From assembly GCA_020073645.1 (NCBI GenBank), contig JAIQET010000003.1, forward strand, positions 1 through 64,000: a stretch of 64,000 nt of DNA, written 5' to 3'. Source of the stretch: Terriglobia bacterium (GTDB lineage Bacteria; Acidobacteriota; Terriglobia; Terriglobales; Acidobacteriaceae). This document shows positions 33,408 to 42,308 of the stretch, one piece after another. The notes beneath the pieces are model-generated. The model made no database searches and was not told the DNA's origin. It saw only the letters and a list, made by a program, of their open reading frames with translations. The stretch's first letter is position 1; every line of letters begins with the position of its first letter. The position numbers were made by a program, and so were the translations under genes.

Positions 33408-34805
33408 CTACGGATTCACCACCTGCACCAGCGGCTTCGCCGTGTTCGGGTTGAAGTTCGTGTCGCCGGAGTAGGACGCCACAATGTTATGCGTTCCCTG
33501 GCTCAGTCCGGATGTGGTGAGCATGGCCACTCCCGAGTTCAGCGGAGCCGTGCCCAGGCTGGTGTTCCCATCCAGGAAGTTGATGGTGCCTGTGGGCACG
33601 CCGGTTCCGGGCACGCTTTGCCGAACCGTGGTGGTGAACGTGACGCTCTGCCCGGCTTTCGAGGGATTCAGCGAACTCATCGTCTGCAGCCGGGTGCCGC
33701 CGGTGTTCAGCAGAACGCTCACCGTGTACAAAGTTTGATTGGCCACCACCAGGTCAGGGCTGCCGTCGCCGTTCAAATCCCCGGCAGCGATCGCGTCCGC
33801 ATAATCGCCTTTGGTCTTGTAGTCGCTCGAGGGCGGGAACGTGCCGTCACCATTGCCATAAAACACACTGGCATCGCCCATTTTGCCGTAAATCGCTACT
33901 GCCAAGTCCAGATTGCCATCGCGATTGAAGTCATCGATTGCGACCGCGTAGGCCGATTGCGGGGTGCTGTAGAACTTGACACGGCGGAACGTACCATCGC
34001 CATGGCCCAATAGCACTCCAACCGCCAGCTCAAATGTGGTCACGGCGAGATCCACCTTGCCGTCATGGTTCAGGTCGCGGACGGCTATGGAATAAGGGGT
34101 CGCTACATCGAGCTGATACGTCGCCCCGGTAGTAAAGCTGCCGTCGCCGTCGCCCAGCAGAATTTGTACTTTGGCCCGGGCCCCCACACCATATCCGAAA
34201 GCCAGGTCAGACTTGCCGTCGCGATTGAAGTCGCCGACGGCAACCGAGTCCGCGGCCTCCGTGGTCGGAAAGGTGGGCGGCTGAAACGACCCATCCCCGT
34301 TGCCCAGCAGCACGGCGGCCCCCAGACTGGCCGTCGCTACGTCCGGCAAGCCGTCGCCGTTGAAGTCGGCGACCACGATCCCTATCGGACCGTCCCCGGT
34401 TGGAAAAACCGCTTGCGGCTGAAAAGTGCCGTCGCCATTCCCCAGCAAGACGCTTATGGTGTCGTCGTTGTAGTTCGCGACCAGAAGGTCCACGATTCCA
34501 TCAAGATTGACGTCTGCTGCCGCAAGACCGTATGGGCCACTGCCGCCCGCATAGCGAACCTGCGGCTGGAAGGTGCCGTCGCCGTTTCCCAGAAATACCG
34601 AGACGGTCTGGTTCGAATCGTAGCTCGCGACCACAAGATCCAGCTTTCCGTCGCCGTTAAGGTCGGCTAGCGCCACGGAGCGGGGGGCAGGATCCACCGC
34701 GAGTGTCCCAACCGCCTTAAAGCCGACGGCGTGGGCCAGCGCCGCCGTCCCCAGGATGGCGGTCGCCAGCGGGATTACCCGAATCAACCTTCCCAGACTA
34801 AGCAT
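33408..34805 (-). CDS. Secreted FG-GAP/VCBS repeat protein with a C-terminal Ig-like domain
   Basis: A 465-residue protein with a signal peptide (LATAILGTAALAHA) and about seven integrin-like FG-GAP/VCBS repeats with Ca-binding loops (DLNGDGKLDLVVASY, DVNLDGIVDLLVANY, DFNGDGLPDVATASL, DFNRDGKSDLAFGYG), each followed by LLGNGDGTF. A final Ig-like domain (SVTFTTTVRQSVPGTG... NIVASYSGDTNFNPNTA) is of the Big_3_5 type. Such proteins are surface or secreted structural/adhesive proteins in Acidobacteria. ATG 34805 has TAGGAGATTGAA upstream. Confidence 0.85.
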   Translation of the reverse strand: MLSLGRLIRVIPLATAILGTAALAHAVGFKAVGTLAVDPAPRSVALADLNGDGKLDLVVASYDSNQTVSVFLGNGDGTFQPQVRYAGGSGPYGLAAADVNLDGIVDLLVANYNDDTISVLLGNGDGTFQPQAVFPTGDGPIGIVVADFNGDGLPDVATASLGAAVLLGNGDGSFQPPTFPTTEAADSVAVGDFNRDGKSDLAFGYGVGARAKVQILLGDGDGSFTTGATYQLDVATPYSIAVRDLNHDGKVDLAVTTFELAVGVLLGHGDGTFRRVKFYSTPQSAYAVAIDDFNRDGNLDLAVAIYGKMGDASVFYGNGDGTFPPSSDYKTKGDYADAIAAGDLNGDGSPDLVVANQTLYTVSVLLNTGGTRLQTMSSLNPSKAGQSVTFTTTVRQSVPGTGVPTGTINFLDGNTSLGTAPLNSGVAMLTTSGLSQGTHNIVASYSGDTNFNPNTAKPLVQVVNP

Positions 34806-34885
34806 GTTCAATCTCCTACCCGCATCGCCCATCTGAGACGGGGGTAGGGGCGTCTTCAGCCACCCACCCCCGGCTGCTGAGATGG

Positions 34886-35316
34886 TCAGTGGGAGACCTG
34901 GCAATTGTTCATCATGTCATGCTCGGACTGATAGAATCCAGTCTGTTGGGGTGATGTTCCCACAGCGACCGAACCCGGTCCCCAGATCATCTCAGGACCC
35001 GAACACCCGTCGATGCGATAGATGGTTGGGAAGCTGTTCTGCAACGTGGATGTTGTCAGGAGGCTGAGATAGCTCCACCCATGAGCCGCGGAGTTGTTGG
35101 AGAGGTCGTTGCCATTGCCATCGATGACAGGGCCAGAGCACAAGTATCCAAAGACGAAACTCTTGGATAGCCAGTGCCTGTCGGCTCCGTCACCGTGCCG
35201 AGGCTCCGAGCATGACTGACGCCCGAACAGAAGATAACCAGGAAACTGCAGAGGGCAGCTAACACAAGAACGTGTGCGGCCTGGCGCAGGCCGGCCGCCT
35301 TTGCTTGAGGATTCAT
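34886..35316 (-). pseudogene. Secreted protein gene split by a frameshift
   Basis: The N-terminal frame (start 35316) encodes a signal peptide (HVLVLAALCSFLVIFCSG) and SLGTVTEPTGTG, then runs into nonsense-like sequence. The neighbouring frame continues with natural-looking sequence (WLSKSFVFGYLCSGPVIDGN, then NSAAHGWSYLSLLTTSTLQN and SEHDMMNNCQVSH) to 34886. One indel near 35150-35195 would restore a single protein of about 140 residues. The family is unknown. A genuine pseudogene and an assembly indel are both possible. Confidence 0.5.
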
Positions 35317-35416
35317 GTCCGTATATTGTCCTTACCGGCGGATTTGACGCCAGACTAGGTCCCCAAAAGCGCGGGAAATTTTACCACGATTTCCAGAGAG
35401 GGGCCATGCCGCCGAT

Positions 35417-36277
35417 CTAAACACTGCCAAGCAAGCGTGTTTTCAGCCCCTTCTCAGCCAAGTATCTGTGTAGCCCGTGCTGCCAACTCGGCATTTCGAT
35501 CCCATATGCCGCTAAACTGGCCGCCGACAGAACCGAATTCTTCGGCCGCCGCGCGGGACGCACAAACTTGTCGCTGGTCGTCGCCCGCACCACAGTCTGT
35601 AACCCCGACTCAGCTACGATCTCACGTGCGAACTCAAACCAGGTGCAGACGCCGCGGTTAGTGGCGTGCACAATGCCCGCCGCATTCCGGCGGCATAGTT
35701 CCGCAATCGCGCGCGCTAAGTCCGGAGCATAGGTCGGACAACCGCGCTGGTCGTCCACCACGTCTATCTCCTTCCGGCCAGCCGCAAGCTTGAGAATTGT
35801 CTCCGGAAAGCACTTTCCTCCGGGGCCAAACAGCCACGAAGTACGCACGATGCAGCACTCCGGCAGAAGGCGAAGCAATGCGACTTCGGCGTCAGCCTTC
35901 GACTTGCCATAGACGTTCACCGGTGATCGCAAATCGTCGATCTCGTAGGCGCCGGCTTTGTTGCCGTCGAAGACGTAATCCGTACTGACAAACAGCAAGC
36001 GCGCTCCGCTCTCGTGCGCGGCCTGCGCCACGTTGATCGCGCCCCGGCAGTTCACCTCGAACGCCAAATCGCGGTTTGCCTCGCACCCGTCAACATCGGT
36101 GTAGGCTGCCGCGAGCACGATCCAATCCGGCCGCGTCCGCTGCGCCACATCCATCATGCGCTGGGAATCGCGAATATCCGCATCTTTGGAGCCAAGGCCA
36201 ACCACCTCATCTCCATCCCACGCGCGCATCAATGCCTTGCCCAGCAAACCAGTGGCGCCAAAGATGGTGACTCGCAT
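35417..36277 (-). CDS. rfbD: dTDP-4-dehydrorhamnose reductase
   Basis: A 286-residue SDR completing dTDP-L-rhamnose synthesis with NAD(P)H. It has the N-terminal TIFGATGLLGKALM motif, the DVDGCEANRDLAFEVNCRGA segment typical of RfbD/RmlD, the STDYVFDG motif and the catalytic VYGKSKADAE (YxxxK). The start at 36277 places the dinucleotide motif at the very N-terminus, as in the family. It is last of the four rhamnose genes and adjoins rfbC (14-nt gap). Confidence 0.94.
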   Translation of the reverse strand: MRVTIFGATGLLGKALMRAWDGDEVVGLGSKDADIRDSQRMMDVAQRTRPDWIVLAAAYTDVDGCEANRDLAFEVNCRGAINVAQAAHESGARLLFVSTDYVFDGNKAGAYEIDDLRSPVNVYGKSKADAEVALLRLLPECCIVRTSWLFGPGGKCFPETILKLAAGRKEIDVVDDQRGCPTYAPDLARAIAELCRRNAAGIVHATNRGVCTWFEFAREIVAESGLQTVVRATTSDKFVRPARRPKNSVLSAASLAAYGIEMPSWQHGLHRYLAEKGLKTRLLGSV

Positions 36278-36291
36278 GCAGTCTTGAGGTC

Positions 36292-36834
36292 CTATTCGTA
36301 GACTTCGGCTTTTGCGAAGGGAGTGCCCATGCGATCCTTCCCTGAGACGATCGGCGCACCTGCCAATTGCCAATCAATTTTAAGATCGGGATCGTTCCAG
36401 GCCAGCGTGTGTTCGAACTCGGGGAAATAAAAGTCGGTCGTCTTGTAGAGCACATGGGCGGTTTCCGAGACCACCCGAAAGCCATGGGCGAATCCGGCCG
36501 GGATCCAGACGATGCGTTTGTTCTCTCCCGAGAGCCGCACTCCTTCCCAGCGCCCGAAGGTGGGTGAACTGCGGCGTAGGTCCACGGCCACATCCAGAAT
36601 TTCTCCCACCACGACGCGCACCAGTTTGCCTTGCGGGCGCTGCACCTGGTAGTGCAACCCGCGTACCACGTTGCGCGCGGAGAAGGAATGATTGTCCTGC
36701 ACGAAATGCTCTTCGATGCCGATCTCCGCCATGGTTCGTTGGTTGTAGCTTTCCAGGAAGAAACCGCGATCGTCGCCAAAGACCCTGGGTTCGAGAAGGA
36801 GCATTCCCGCCAGCGAAGTTTGCGTGACTTTCAT
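36292..36834 (-). CDS. rfbC: dTDP-4-dehydrorhamnose 3,5-epimerase
   Basis: A 180-residue cupin epimerase (RmlC). It has MLLLEPRVFGDDRGFFLESYN, the catalytic His in FVQDNHSFS and RGLHYQ, then VVGEILDVAVDLRRSSPTFG and IPAGFAHGFRV. ATG 36834 matches the family N-terminus (KVTQTSL); a GTG at 36864 overlapping the rfbA stop is possible. It catalyses the third step of dTDP-rhamnose synthesis. Confidence 0.94.
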   Translation of the reverse strand: MKVTQTSLAGMLLLEPRVFGDDRGFFLESYNQRTMAEIGIEEHFVQDNHSFSARNVVRGLHYQVQRPQGKLVRVVVGEILDVAVDLRRSSPTFGRWEGVRLSGENKRIVWIPAGFAHGFRVVSETAHVLYKTTDFYFPEFEHTLAWNDPDLKIDWQLAGAPIVSGKDRMGTPFAKAEVYE

Positions 36835-36864
36835 GACTGCGCCGCTTGCTTGTCCTGCCTCCAC

Positions 36865-37773
36865 TCAGAATACCCTTTCGCGAAGGAGTTGCAGCAGGTA
36901 CGCCCCATAGCTGTTGTTCTTCATCGAGTTTCCGATCACTTCCAGTTGTTCCGCGCTGATGTATCCATAGCGGAACGCGATCTCTTCCGGGCAGGCGACC
37001 ATCAGTCCCTGCCGCCGTTCAATGGTCTGGATGAAGAGCGCCGCCTCCATCATCGCTTCGTGCGTGCCGGTGTCGAGCCATGCCATGCCCCGGCCCATTA
37101 CCACGACTTCCAACTGCCCGCGCTCCAGGTAAGCCTGGTTCACATCGGTGATTTCCAGTTCGCCGCGGGCCGACGGCTTCAGCGACTTGGCGATTTTCAC
37201 CACCTCGTTGTCGTAAAAATATAGACCCGTCACCGCGTAGCGAGATTTTGGTTTTTTCGGCTTCTCCTCCAGGTGCAGCGCCTTTCCGGCGGCATTGAAC
37301 TCCACTACCCCATATCTCTCCGGATCGTGCACCGGATAAGCGAAGATCTGCGCTCCCTTGGCTTTTTGCGTGGCCTGGCGTAGGTCCTTGGCGAAATCGT
37401 GACCGTAGAAAATATTGTCTCCCAGGACCAGCGCGCAACAACTCGAGCCGATGAATTTCTCTCCCACCAGAAAAGCCTGCGCGATCCCTCCCGGTTTGTC
37501 CTGGACCGCATATTGGAAGCTGAGCCCCAGGCGCGACCCATCGCCCAGCAACTGCTCGAACCTTGGAGTGTCTTCGGGAGTCGAAATCACGAGAATGTCA
37601 CGAATGCCCGCCAGCATCAGCGTGGACAGCGGGTAGTAGATCATCGGCTTGTCGTACACCGGGAGCAGGCTCTTGCCCACGGCGTGGGTTGCCGGATAAA
37701 GCCGCGTGCCCGATCCGCCCGCCAGGATGATTCCTTTGTACCGCGACTCTTGCCGAGCGGTCTGCTTCGCCAT
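36865..37773 (-). CDS. rfbA: Glucose-1-phosphate thymidylyltransferase
   Basis: A 302-residue nucleotidyltransferase (RmlA), first step of dTDP-rhamnose synthesis. It has the [11 protein letters not shown] nucleotide loop, [17 protein letters not shown], the [14 protein letters not shown] segment and the [15 protein letters not shown] motif. Length is as expected. It lies about 40 nt downstream of rfbB. Confidence 0.95.
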   Translation of the reverse strand: MAKQTARQESRYKGIILAGGSGTRLYPATHAVGKSLLPVYDKPMIYYPLSTLMLAGIRDILVISTPEDTPRFEQLLGDGSRLGLSFQYAVQDKPGGIAQAFLVGEKFIGSSCCALVLGDNIFYGHDFAKDLRQATQKAKGAQIFAYPVHDPERYGVVEFNAAGKALHLEEKPKKPKSRYAVTGLYFYDNEVVKIAKSLKPSARGELEITDVNQAYLERGQLEVVVMGRGMAWLDTGTHEAMMEAALFIQTIERRQGLMVACPEEIAFRYGYISAEQLEVIGNSMKNNSYGAYLLQLLRERVF

Positions 37774-37813
37774 TTAGGTTCCTCGAGACTCCTCAATTTC
37801 GCCGCAAGCCCTT

Positions 37814-38881
37814 CTACGTCGAGTAGTGGGTGGCAATCCACTGCCGATAATTTCCGCCCGTGACCGCTTTCACCCACTCCTCGTTGTGCAAGTACCATTC
37901 GATCGTTTTCCGAATGCCGCTCTCCAGCGTCTCGCGCGGCTTCCACCCGAGCTCGCGCTCGATCTTGCGCGCGTCCATGGCATAGCGGTGGTCGTGGCCG
38001 GGGCGGTCTTTCACGAAGCTGATGAGTTTCCGATGCGGCACCACGGGATCGTGGGGGCAGAGTTCGTCCAGCACTGAACAGATCGTTTCCACGATCTCAA
38101 GGTTGCGTTTCTCGTTCCAGCCGCCGATGTTATATGTTTCTCCCACTCGCCCGCGCGCCAGCACGGTGCGCACCGCCTCGCAGTGATCGTCCACGAACAG
38201 CCAGTCCCGCACATTCTGGCCGTCCCCATAGATCGGCAGCGGCTCTCCGCCGCGCGCGTTCAGGATCATCAGCGGAATCAGCTTTTCCGGAAACTGGTGC
38301 GGACCGTAATTATTGGAGCAGTTGGTGGTCAGCGTAGGCAAGCCGTAGGTGTGATGATAGGCGCGCACCAGGTGGTCGGAAGCCGCTTTGGAGGCCGAAT
38401 ACGGACTGTTCGGCGCGTACGGCGTGGACTCGCAGAACGGAGCATCCTCGGGCCCCAGCGATCCGTACACCTCATCGGTCGAGACATGGAGAAAGCGGAA
38501 GGCTTTGCGATCATTCTCCGGCAGCGCTGCCCAATGCGCCCGCGCCGCCTCCAGCAAACAGAAAGTTCCGTTCACGTTGGTGCGAATGAAATCGTCCGGC
38601 CCGTGAATGGACCGGTCCACGTGACTCTCGGCGGCAAAATGTACGACCGCCCGCGGCCGGTGACGCTCAAGCACGCTGTTCACCAGGCCCTGGTCACACA
38701 CATCGCCATGCGCAAAGCAATACCGAGGATCGGACGAAACCCGCTCCAAGTTCCGCAGATTCCCCGCGTAAGTCAGCTTGTCGAGATTCACCACCCTGGC
38801 GGTTTCCTGCGTGATCCATTGCAGGATGAAGTTCGAGCCGATGAAGCCCGCGCCTCCGGTCACCAGAATCGCTTCTTCCAT
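37814..38881 (-). CDS. rfbB: dTDP-glucose 4,6-dehydratase
   Basis: A 355-residue extended SDR (RmlB). It has the [13 protein letters not shown] dinucleotide motif, the THVDRSI-like [11 protein letters not shown], the STDEVYGS and the catalytic [12 protein letters not shown] (YxxxK). The start ATG at 38881 is preferred over GTG 38899. It is first in the rfbBACD order, and an ahpD terminator lies between it and the peroxide operon. Confidence 0.95.
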   Translation of the reverse strand: MEEAILVTGGAGFIGSNFILQWITQETARVVNLDKLTYAGNLRNLERVSSDPRYCFAHGDVCDQGLVNSVLERHRPRAVVHFAAESHVDRSIHGPDDFIRTNVNGTFCLLEAARAHWAALPENDRKAFRFLHVSTDEVYGSLGPEDAPFCESTPYAPNSPYSASKAASDHLVRAYHHTYGLPTLTTNCSNNYGPHQFPEKLIPLMILNARGGEPLPIYGDGQNVRDWLFVDDHCEAVRTVLARGRVGETYNIGGWNEKRNLEIVETICSVLDELCPHDPVVPHRKLISFVKDRPGHDHRYAMDARKIERELGWKPRETLESGIRKTIEWYLHNEEWVKAVTGGNYRQWIATHYST

Positions 38882-38933
38882 AGCCAATGGTTGTCTCACT
38901 CCGAGTCGTGCCCAACCGACCGCAATTGATTGT

Positions 38934-38965
38934 AATAAAAAGGGCGGGAATCTTCTTCCCGCCCT
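38934..38965 (-). terminator. Intrinsic terminator of the perR-ahpC-ahpD operon
   Basis: Reading the minus strand, AGGGCGGGAA (38965-38956), a GAAGA loop and TTCCCGCCCT (38950-38941) form a perfect 10-bp stem, followed by a TTTTATTA tract. It lies about 40 nt after the ahpD stop and isolates the rfb genes from it. Confidence 0.92.
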
Positions 38966-39002
38966 GATCTTCCGTCGCGCCGGGCATCCCGCCCGGTTCG
39001 CC

Positions 39003-39551
39003 TTACGCGCTGACCGCCTGTGTCACGGCCGCCTTCTCCGCGTCGAAGACCGCTGCCAGCCCATGGATCACGGCCGCCAGCCGAATCGCCGCCAGCACGC
39101 CTTCTTCGCTGATACCCTTTTCCCTTACCACCTTCTCGTGCGAGTCCACGCACGCCGCACAGCCATTGATGGCCGAGACCGCCGCGCACCACAGCTCGAA
39201 GTCCGCCTGGTCCACCCCGTGCGAGCGGATAATCTGCATCCGCAGACGCGCTGGAATGGTGCTGTATTTCTGATTGCTGGTCAGGTGCAAGAAGCGATAG
39301 TAGACATTGTTCATCCCCATGATCGCCGCCGCGCCCTTGGCCGCCTCGAGCGCCTGGGCAGAGAGGTGGTTCGCCGCCTCCGCCAGCACCGCTTGGGTGA
39401 GCTCGGTATTGCGCGAACCCACCGCGCTGGCCACCACCGTTCCCCAGATCTGCTGCTTGTTCAGTTCCGTCTGCTGCGTCAGGCTCGAGAAATTCAGTTT
39501 CAGGTCCCGCGCGTATGCCGGGACGGTTTCCATCAGTTCATTGAGAGTCAT
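39003..39551 (-). CDS. ahpD: Alkyl hydroperoxide reductase AhpD-type carboxymuconolactone-decarboxylase-like protein
   Basis: A 182-residue all-helical protein of the AhpD family. The redox CxxC with flanking His is in CAACVDSHE (Cys131, Cys134, His138). It acts as a thioredoxin-like reductant for AhpC, encoded upstream (67-nt gap). ATG 39551 was chosen because the family N-terminus begins there ([19 protein letters not shown]). A hairpin in the ahpC-ahpD gap has no U-tract and may be a processing site. Confidence 0.93.
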   Translation of the reverse strand: MTLNELMETVPAYARDLKLNFSSLTQQTELNKQQIWGTVVASAVGSRNTELTQAVLAEAANHLSAQALEAAKGAAAIMGMNNVYYRFLHLTSNQKYSTIPARLRMQIIRSHGVDQADFELWCAAVSAINGCAACVDSHEKVVREKGISEEGVLAAIRLAAVIHGLAAVFDAEKAAVTQAVSA

Positions 39552-39617
39552 CGCATCACTCCAAAGAAATGCGGAGGCCGCTCTTGCGGCAAGCCTCCGA
39601 TACCGTTCCAAACTGCT

Positions 39618-40157
39618 TTACGCCACGGTTAGCGTGGCCTCTCCCTTGTGCCAGTTGCAGGGACAAAGTTCGTCGGTCTGCAACGCATCCAGTACGCGCA
39701 GCACCTCTTCCGGGTTGCGGCCCACCGAGAGATCGGTCACGTAGGCAAAGCGGATCATACCCTCCGGATCGACAATGAAGGTGGCCCGCTGAGCCACACC
39801 TGCGTTGGCATCGAGAATGCCCAGTTGCCCGCAGAGATCGCGCTTGATGTCGGCGAGCATGGGAAAGGGCAGGTCCTTCAGGTCCTCATGATGCTGGCGC
39901 CAGGCGCGGTGCACGAACTCGGAATCAATGCTCCCGCCGAGAATCTGCGCGTCCCTCTCCTGAAACTGCTTGTTCATCTTGCCGAAGGCGGCGATTTCCG
40001 TCGGGCAGACAAAGGTAAAGTCCTTTGGCCAGAAAAAGTAGACCTTCCACTTGTCGGGATAGTCCAGGTCCGTGAGGGTCTTAAAAGCGGTTTTCGGGTC
40101 GGTGCTGACCGTCGCAGTCAGCGAATACGAAGGAAACTTCTCTCCAACACCTAACAT
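39618..40157 (-). CDS. ahpC: Peroxiredoxin AhpC (two-Cys)
   Basis: A 179-residue Prx with the peroxidatic Cys in FTFVCPTEIAAF (Cys51) and a C-terminal Cys pair in ELCPCNWHKGE (residues 165 and 167) where the resolving Cys is expected. It reduces H2O2 and organic peroxides. It sits in a perR-ahpC-ahpD operon, so AhpD rather than AhpF is the likely reductant. Length is typical of this Prx1-like group. Confidence 0.94.
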   Translation of the reverse strand: MLGVGEKFPSYSLTATVSTDPKTAFKTLTDLDYPDKWKVYFFWPKDFTFVCPTEIAAFGKMNKQFQERDAQILGGSIDSEFVHRAWRQHHEDLKDLPFPMLADIKRDLCGQLGILDANAGVAQRATFIVDPEGMIRFAYVTDLSVGRNPEEVLRVLDALQTDELCPCNWHKGEATLTVA

Positions 40158-40191
40158 GTTTGTTCTCTCCTGAAAATAATGAGTCTTGAAC

Positions 40192-40638
40192 TTAAACTTT
40201 CCGGGGCTTGTGCGCCGCTTTGGAAGCGCACTTCGCGCAGATCCCGAGAACGTCTACTGCGATGCGTTGCACCTGAAATCCTCGGGGAGGCTTGGCTCGC
40301 AACCGGACCGGATCCAGCCCGGCTTCGTCAAAATCGGTAATCGACTTGCAATGGATGCAGACTAGATGATGATGCGGCCGCTGGTTCGGTTCTACCCGCA
40401 GCGATCCGTGGTGCAGGCTTACCTCCCGCAGCATGCCGCTGTCCAGGAAGGTGCGAATGTTCTTGTACACCGTGGCCAGAGAAATCGAAGGAATCTTTTC
40501 CCTGACCTTCTCGTAGATGAGCTCAGGACTTGGATGCCCGCTCAGCGAGGTGACGGTCTCATAGATCACCTGGCGCTGGTGCGTCGCCGCCAGCTGGTGC
40601 CGGTGGCAAAGCTCCCGGAAATTTGTGGAAGGAAACAT
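40192..40638 (-). CDS. perR: Fur-family regulator (PerR-like)
   Basis: A 148-residue Fur-family repressor. A winged-helix DNA-binding domain (LAATHQRQVIYETVTSL and SLATVYKNIRTFLDSGM) is followed by the metal-site segment NQRPHHHLVCIHC and the structural-zinc second CxxC (GICAKC). The setting at the head of ahpC-ahpD supports PerR-type peroxide sensing rather than Fur-type iron control. ATG 40638 was chosen; a TTG at 40656 would extend into a likely operator. Confidence 0.88.
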   Translation of the reverse strand: MFPSTNFRELCHRHQLAATHQRQVIYETVTSLSGHPSPELIYEKVREKIPSISLATVYKNIRTFLDSGMLREVSLHHGSLRVEPNQRPHHHLVCIHCKSITDFDEAGLDPVRLRAKPPRGFQVQRIAVDVLGICAKCASKAAHKPRKV

Positions 40639-40648
40639 TTTCACAAAC

Positions 40649-40661
40649 AATAACAATTATT
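40649..40661. promoter_or_regulatory. AT-rich PerR/Fur-type operator candidate
   Basis: AATAACAATTATT is an imperfect AT-rich palindrome in the classic Fur/PerR box style, lying 11 nt upstream of the perR start, consistent with autoregulation of the operon. Confidence 0.4.
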
Positions 40662-40880
40662 ATCCAACAAAGACTTTGATTCAAGAGCCGGGGATGGGGA
40701 TGCAGAAATTTCGCCGGCTCGTCGTTCCATTATGGGAGATGGCCCAGGCGCAAGGGGCGGCCCTGGGATTGCAGTACCAGAGCTGCTCCGGAAAGAGTCT
40801 TCCGCAAGCACGGCCGCAGCCGTTCCGCCACCCCCGAAAGAAGCGGCCGGCGTTAGCTAGGGAGTTCCACTTTTCAGATA

Positions 40881-42308
40881 TTAGTGGACCGACGCCGCCC
40901 CGGTATTTGTCGAAGGCTCCGCCGCCAGCATCTGCGAGTGCAAATCCTGTCCGGTGTTCTGTTGCCATGCGACGAACGACTGTTCCCCCGAGCCCCAGAG
41001 AAATCGTGCACCGCCCTCCGTATAGAAAGAGTTGTGGTCGGAAAGGAACCCCGCCTGCGCCGCCTCCGCCACATCGAACAACTTCCCGTCTTCTGACTGA
41101 AAGCGGTTGTCTTCCACTTGAATGCCGTGCGTATGCGGCCCCCCTTGGGCACGAAGTGCATATCCCAGAGATTCCTGCCCGCCGACGTGATTGTGATGGA
41201 TGTCGGTTTCCGACACATCTTCCAGGCTGATGGCGCCGGTCGTCCGTCCAATCCCATTTCCGTGAAGGTCGTTGAGGGATATTTCGTTCCCGCCGCCGGC
41301 TGCGGCGTCGTTCACGAAAATTCCTGAACCGTAGGCCCCCTCGACCCCGTTCCCTCGCACCACTGAATTCCGCACCAACAGCAGCGCGATTCCTGCATCG
41401 AGATGCCCACCCTGTCCGCCCCGGCGGCATTGGTTCTGCTCCACCGTGACGTTGTAAGTCAGCCGGTCTGAATCCACTCCATGCACCACGATGTTGTACT
41501 CGGCATCGTTGTCCACCTGGTTCCCACGCACGACCACGTCGTGACTGTCTTTCACGTCAATCGTGTTCTCGCCATTGCCGCCGCCAGTATTGTCCCCAAT
41601 CCACCCGTGCTCAGAGTGCCAGATCGTGATTGCGTCTTCTCCTGCCGGACCAAAGTGGTTGCCTTCGATCCTGAAATCGCTCACCCCTCGGACAAAGTAC
41701 ACGCCCCAATGCTCCAGCCCAGTCGCATAAGGTGTGAAGCGATTGTCCCGGACAGTGATGCCGGAAAGGTTGCCCGTATTCACGCTGGCATACACCCCCG
41801 CCGACATAGTTCCGTGAGGCTGGCTCTGGACGGTGGTCACATCGCAGTTCTGGATGGTCACATCACGCACCTGCGCCCGCCACGAATACAGGCGCAGCCC
41901 CTGCCTCACATCCCGCACATCGCAGTCTTCATAGACGACGTGGCTCTGCTCGTTGTTGTCGATGCCGACGTCCCGCACCAGTCGCCCAGGTTCAGAGTCG
42001 CTTCCGCTGATCACCGGCTTGGGACCGGTTCCGTACGCGCCGAACCGGATGACTTTCCCCTCGGCCCCGGAGGATCCCGGCCGCAAGGTCTCGCGCCACA
42101 GATCTCCGCGGCGAAACAGCACCACATCTCCCGGGAGAAATCGGGCCCGGTTCACACGGGCGACGGTTTGCCAGGGGGCTCCCAACAGTCCAAGATTGGT
42201 GTCGCGGCCGCGGCTGGAACTCACGTAGTAGGTGGCGGCGCCCGCCTGCAGACCCAGGCCGGCCGCCAGCATCGTGATGACCAGCGAGCGCCTAAGCCAC
42301 CCGTTCAT
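40881..42308 (-). CDS. Secreted right-handed beta-helix (pectate-lyase-like) protein
   Basis: A 475-residue protein with a signal peptide (RSLVITMLAAGLGLQAGA) and the opening AATYYVSSSRGRDTNLGLLG, followed by parallel beta-helix repeats (VIRFGAYG, VVYEDCDVRDVRQGL, ITVRDNRFTPYATGL, VVVRGNQVDNDAEYNIVVHG). The fold is that of polysaccharide lyases, hydrolases or epimerases (NosD/Beta_helix). It is the last gene of the exopolysaccharide locus and overlaps the preceding glycosyltransferase by 17 nt. A role in trimming or epimerising the exported polymer is inferred; the catalytic residues are not identifiable from sequence alone. Confidence 0.85.
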   Translation of the reverse strand: MNGWLRRSLVITMLAAGLGLQAGAATYYVSSSRGRDTNLGLLGAPWQTVARVNRARFLPGDVVLFRRGDLWRETLRPGSSGAEGKVIRFGAYGTGPKPVISGSDSEPGRLVRDVGIDNNEQSHVVYEDCDVRDVRQGLRLYSWRAQVRDVTIQNCDVTTVQSQPHGTMSAGVYASVNTGNLSGITVRDNRFTPYATGLEHWGVYFVRGVSDFRIEGNHFGPAGEDAITIWHSEHGWIGDNTGGGNGENTIDVKDSHDVVVRGNQVDNDAEYNIVVHGVDSDRLTYNVTVEQNQCRRGGQGGHLDAGIALLLVRNSVVRGNGVEGAYGSGIFVNDAAAGGGNEISLNDLHGNGIGRTTGAISLEDVSETDIHHNHVGGQESLGYALRAQGGPHTHGIQVEDNRFQSEDGKLFDVAEAAQAGFLSDHNSFYTEGGARFLWGSGEQSFVAWQQNTGQDLHSQMLAAEPSTNTGAASVH

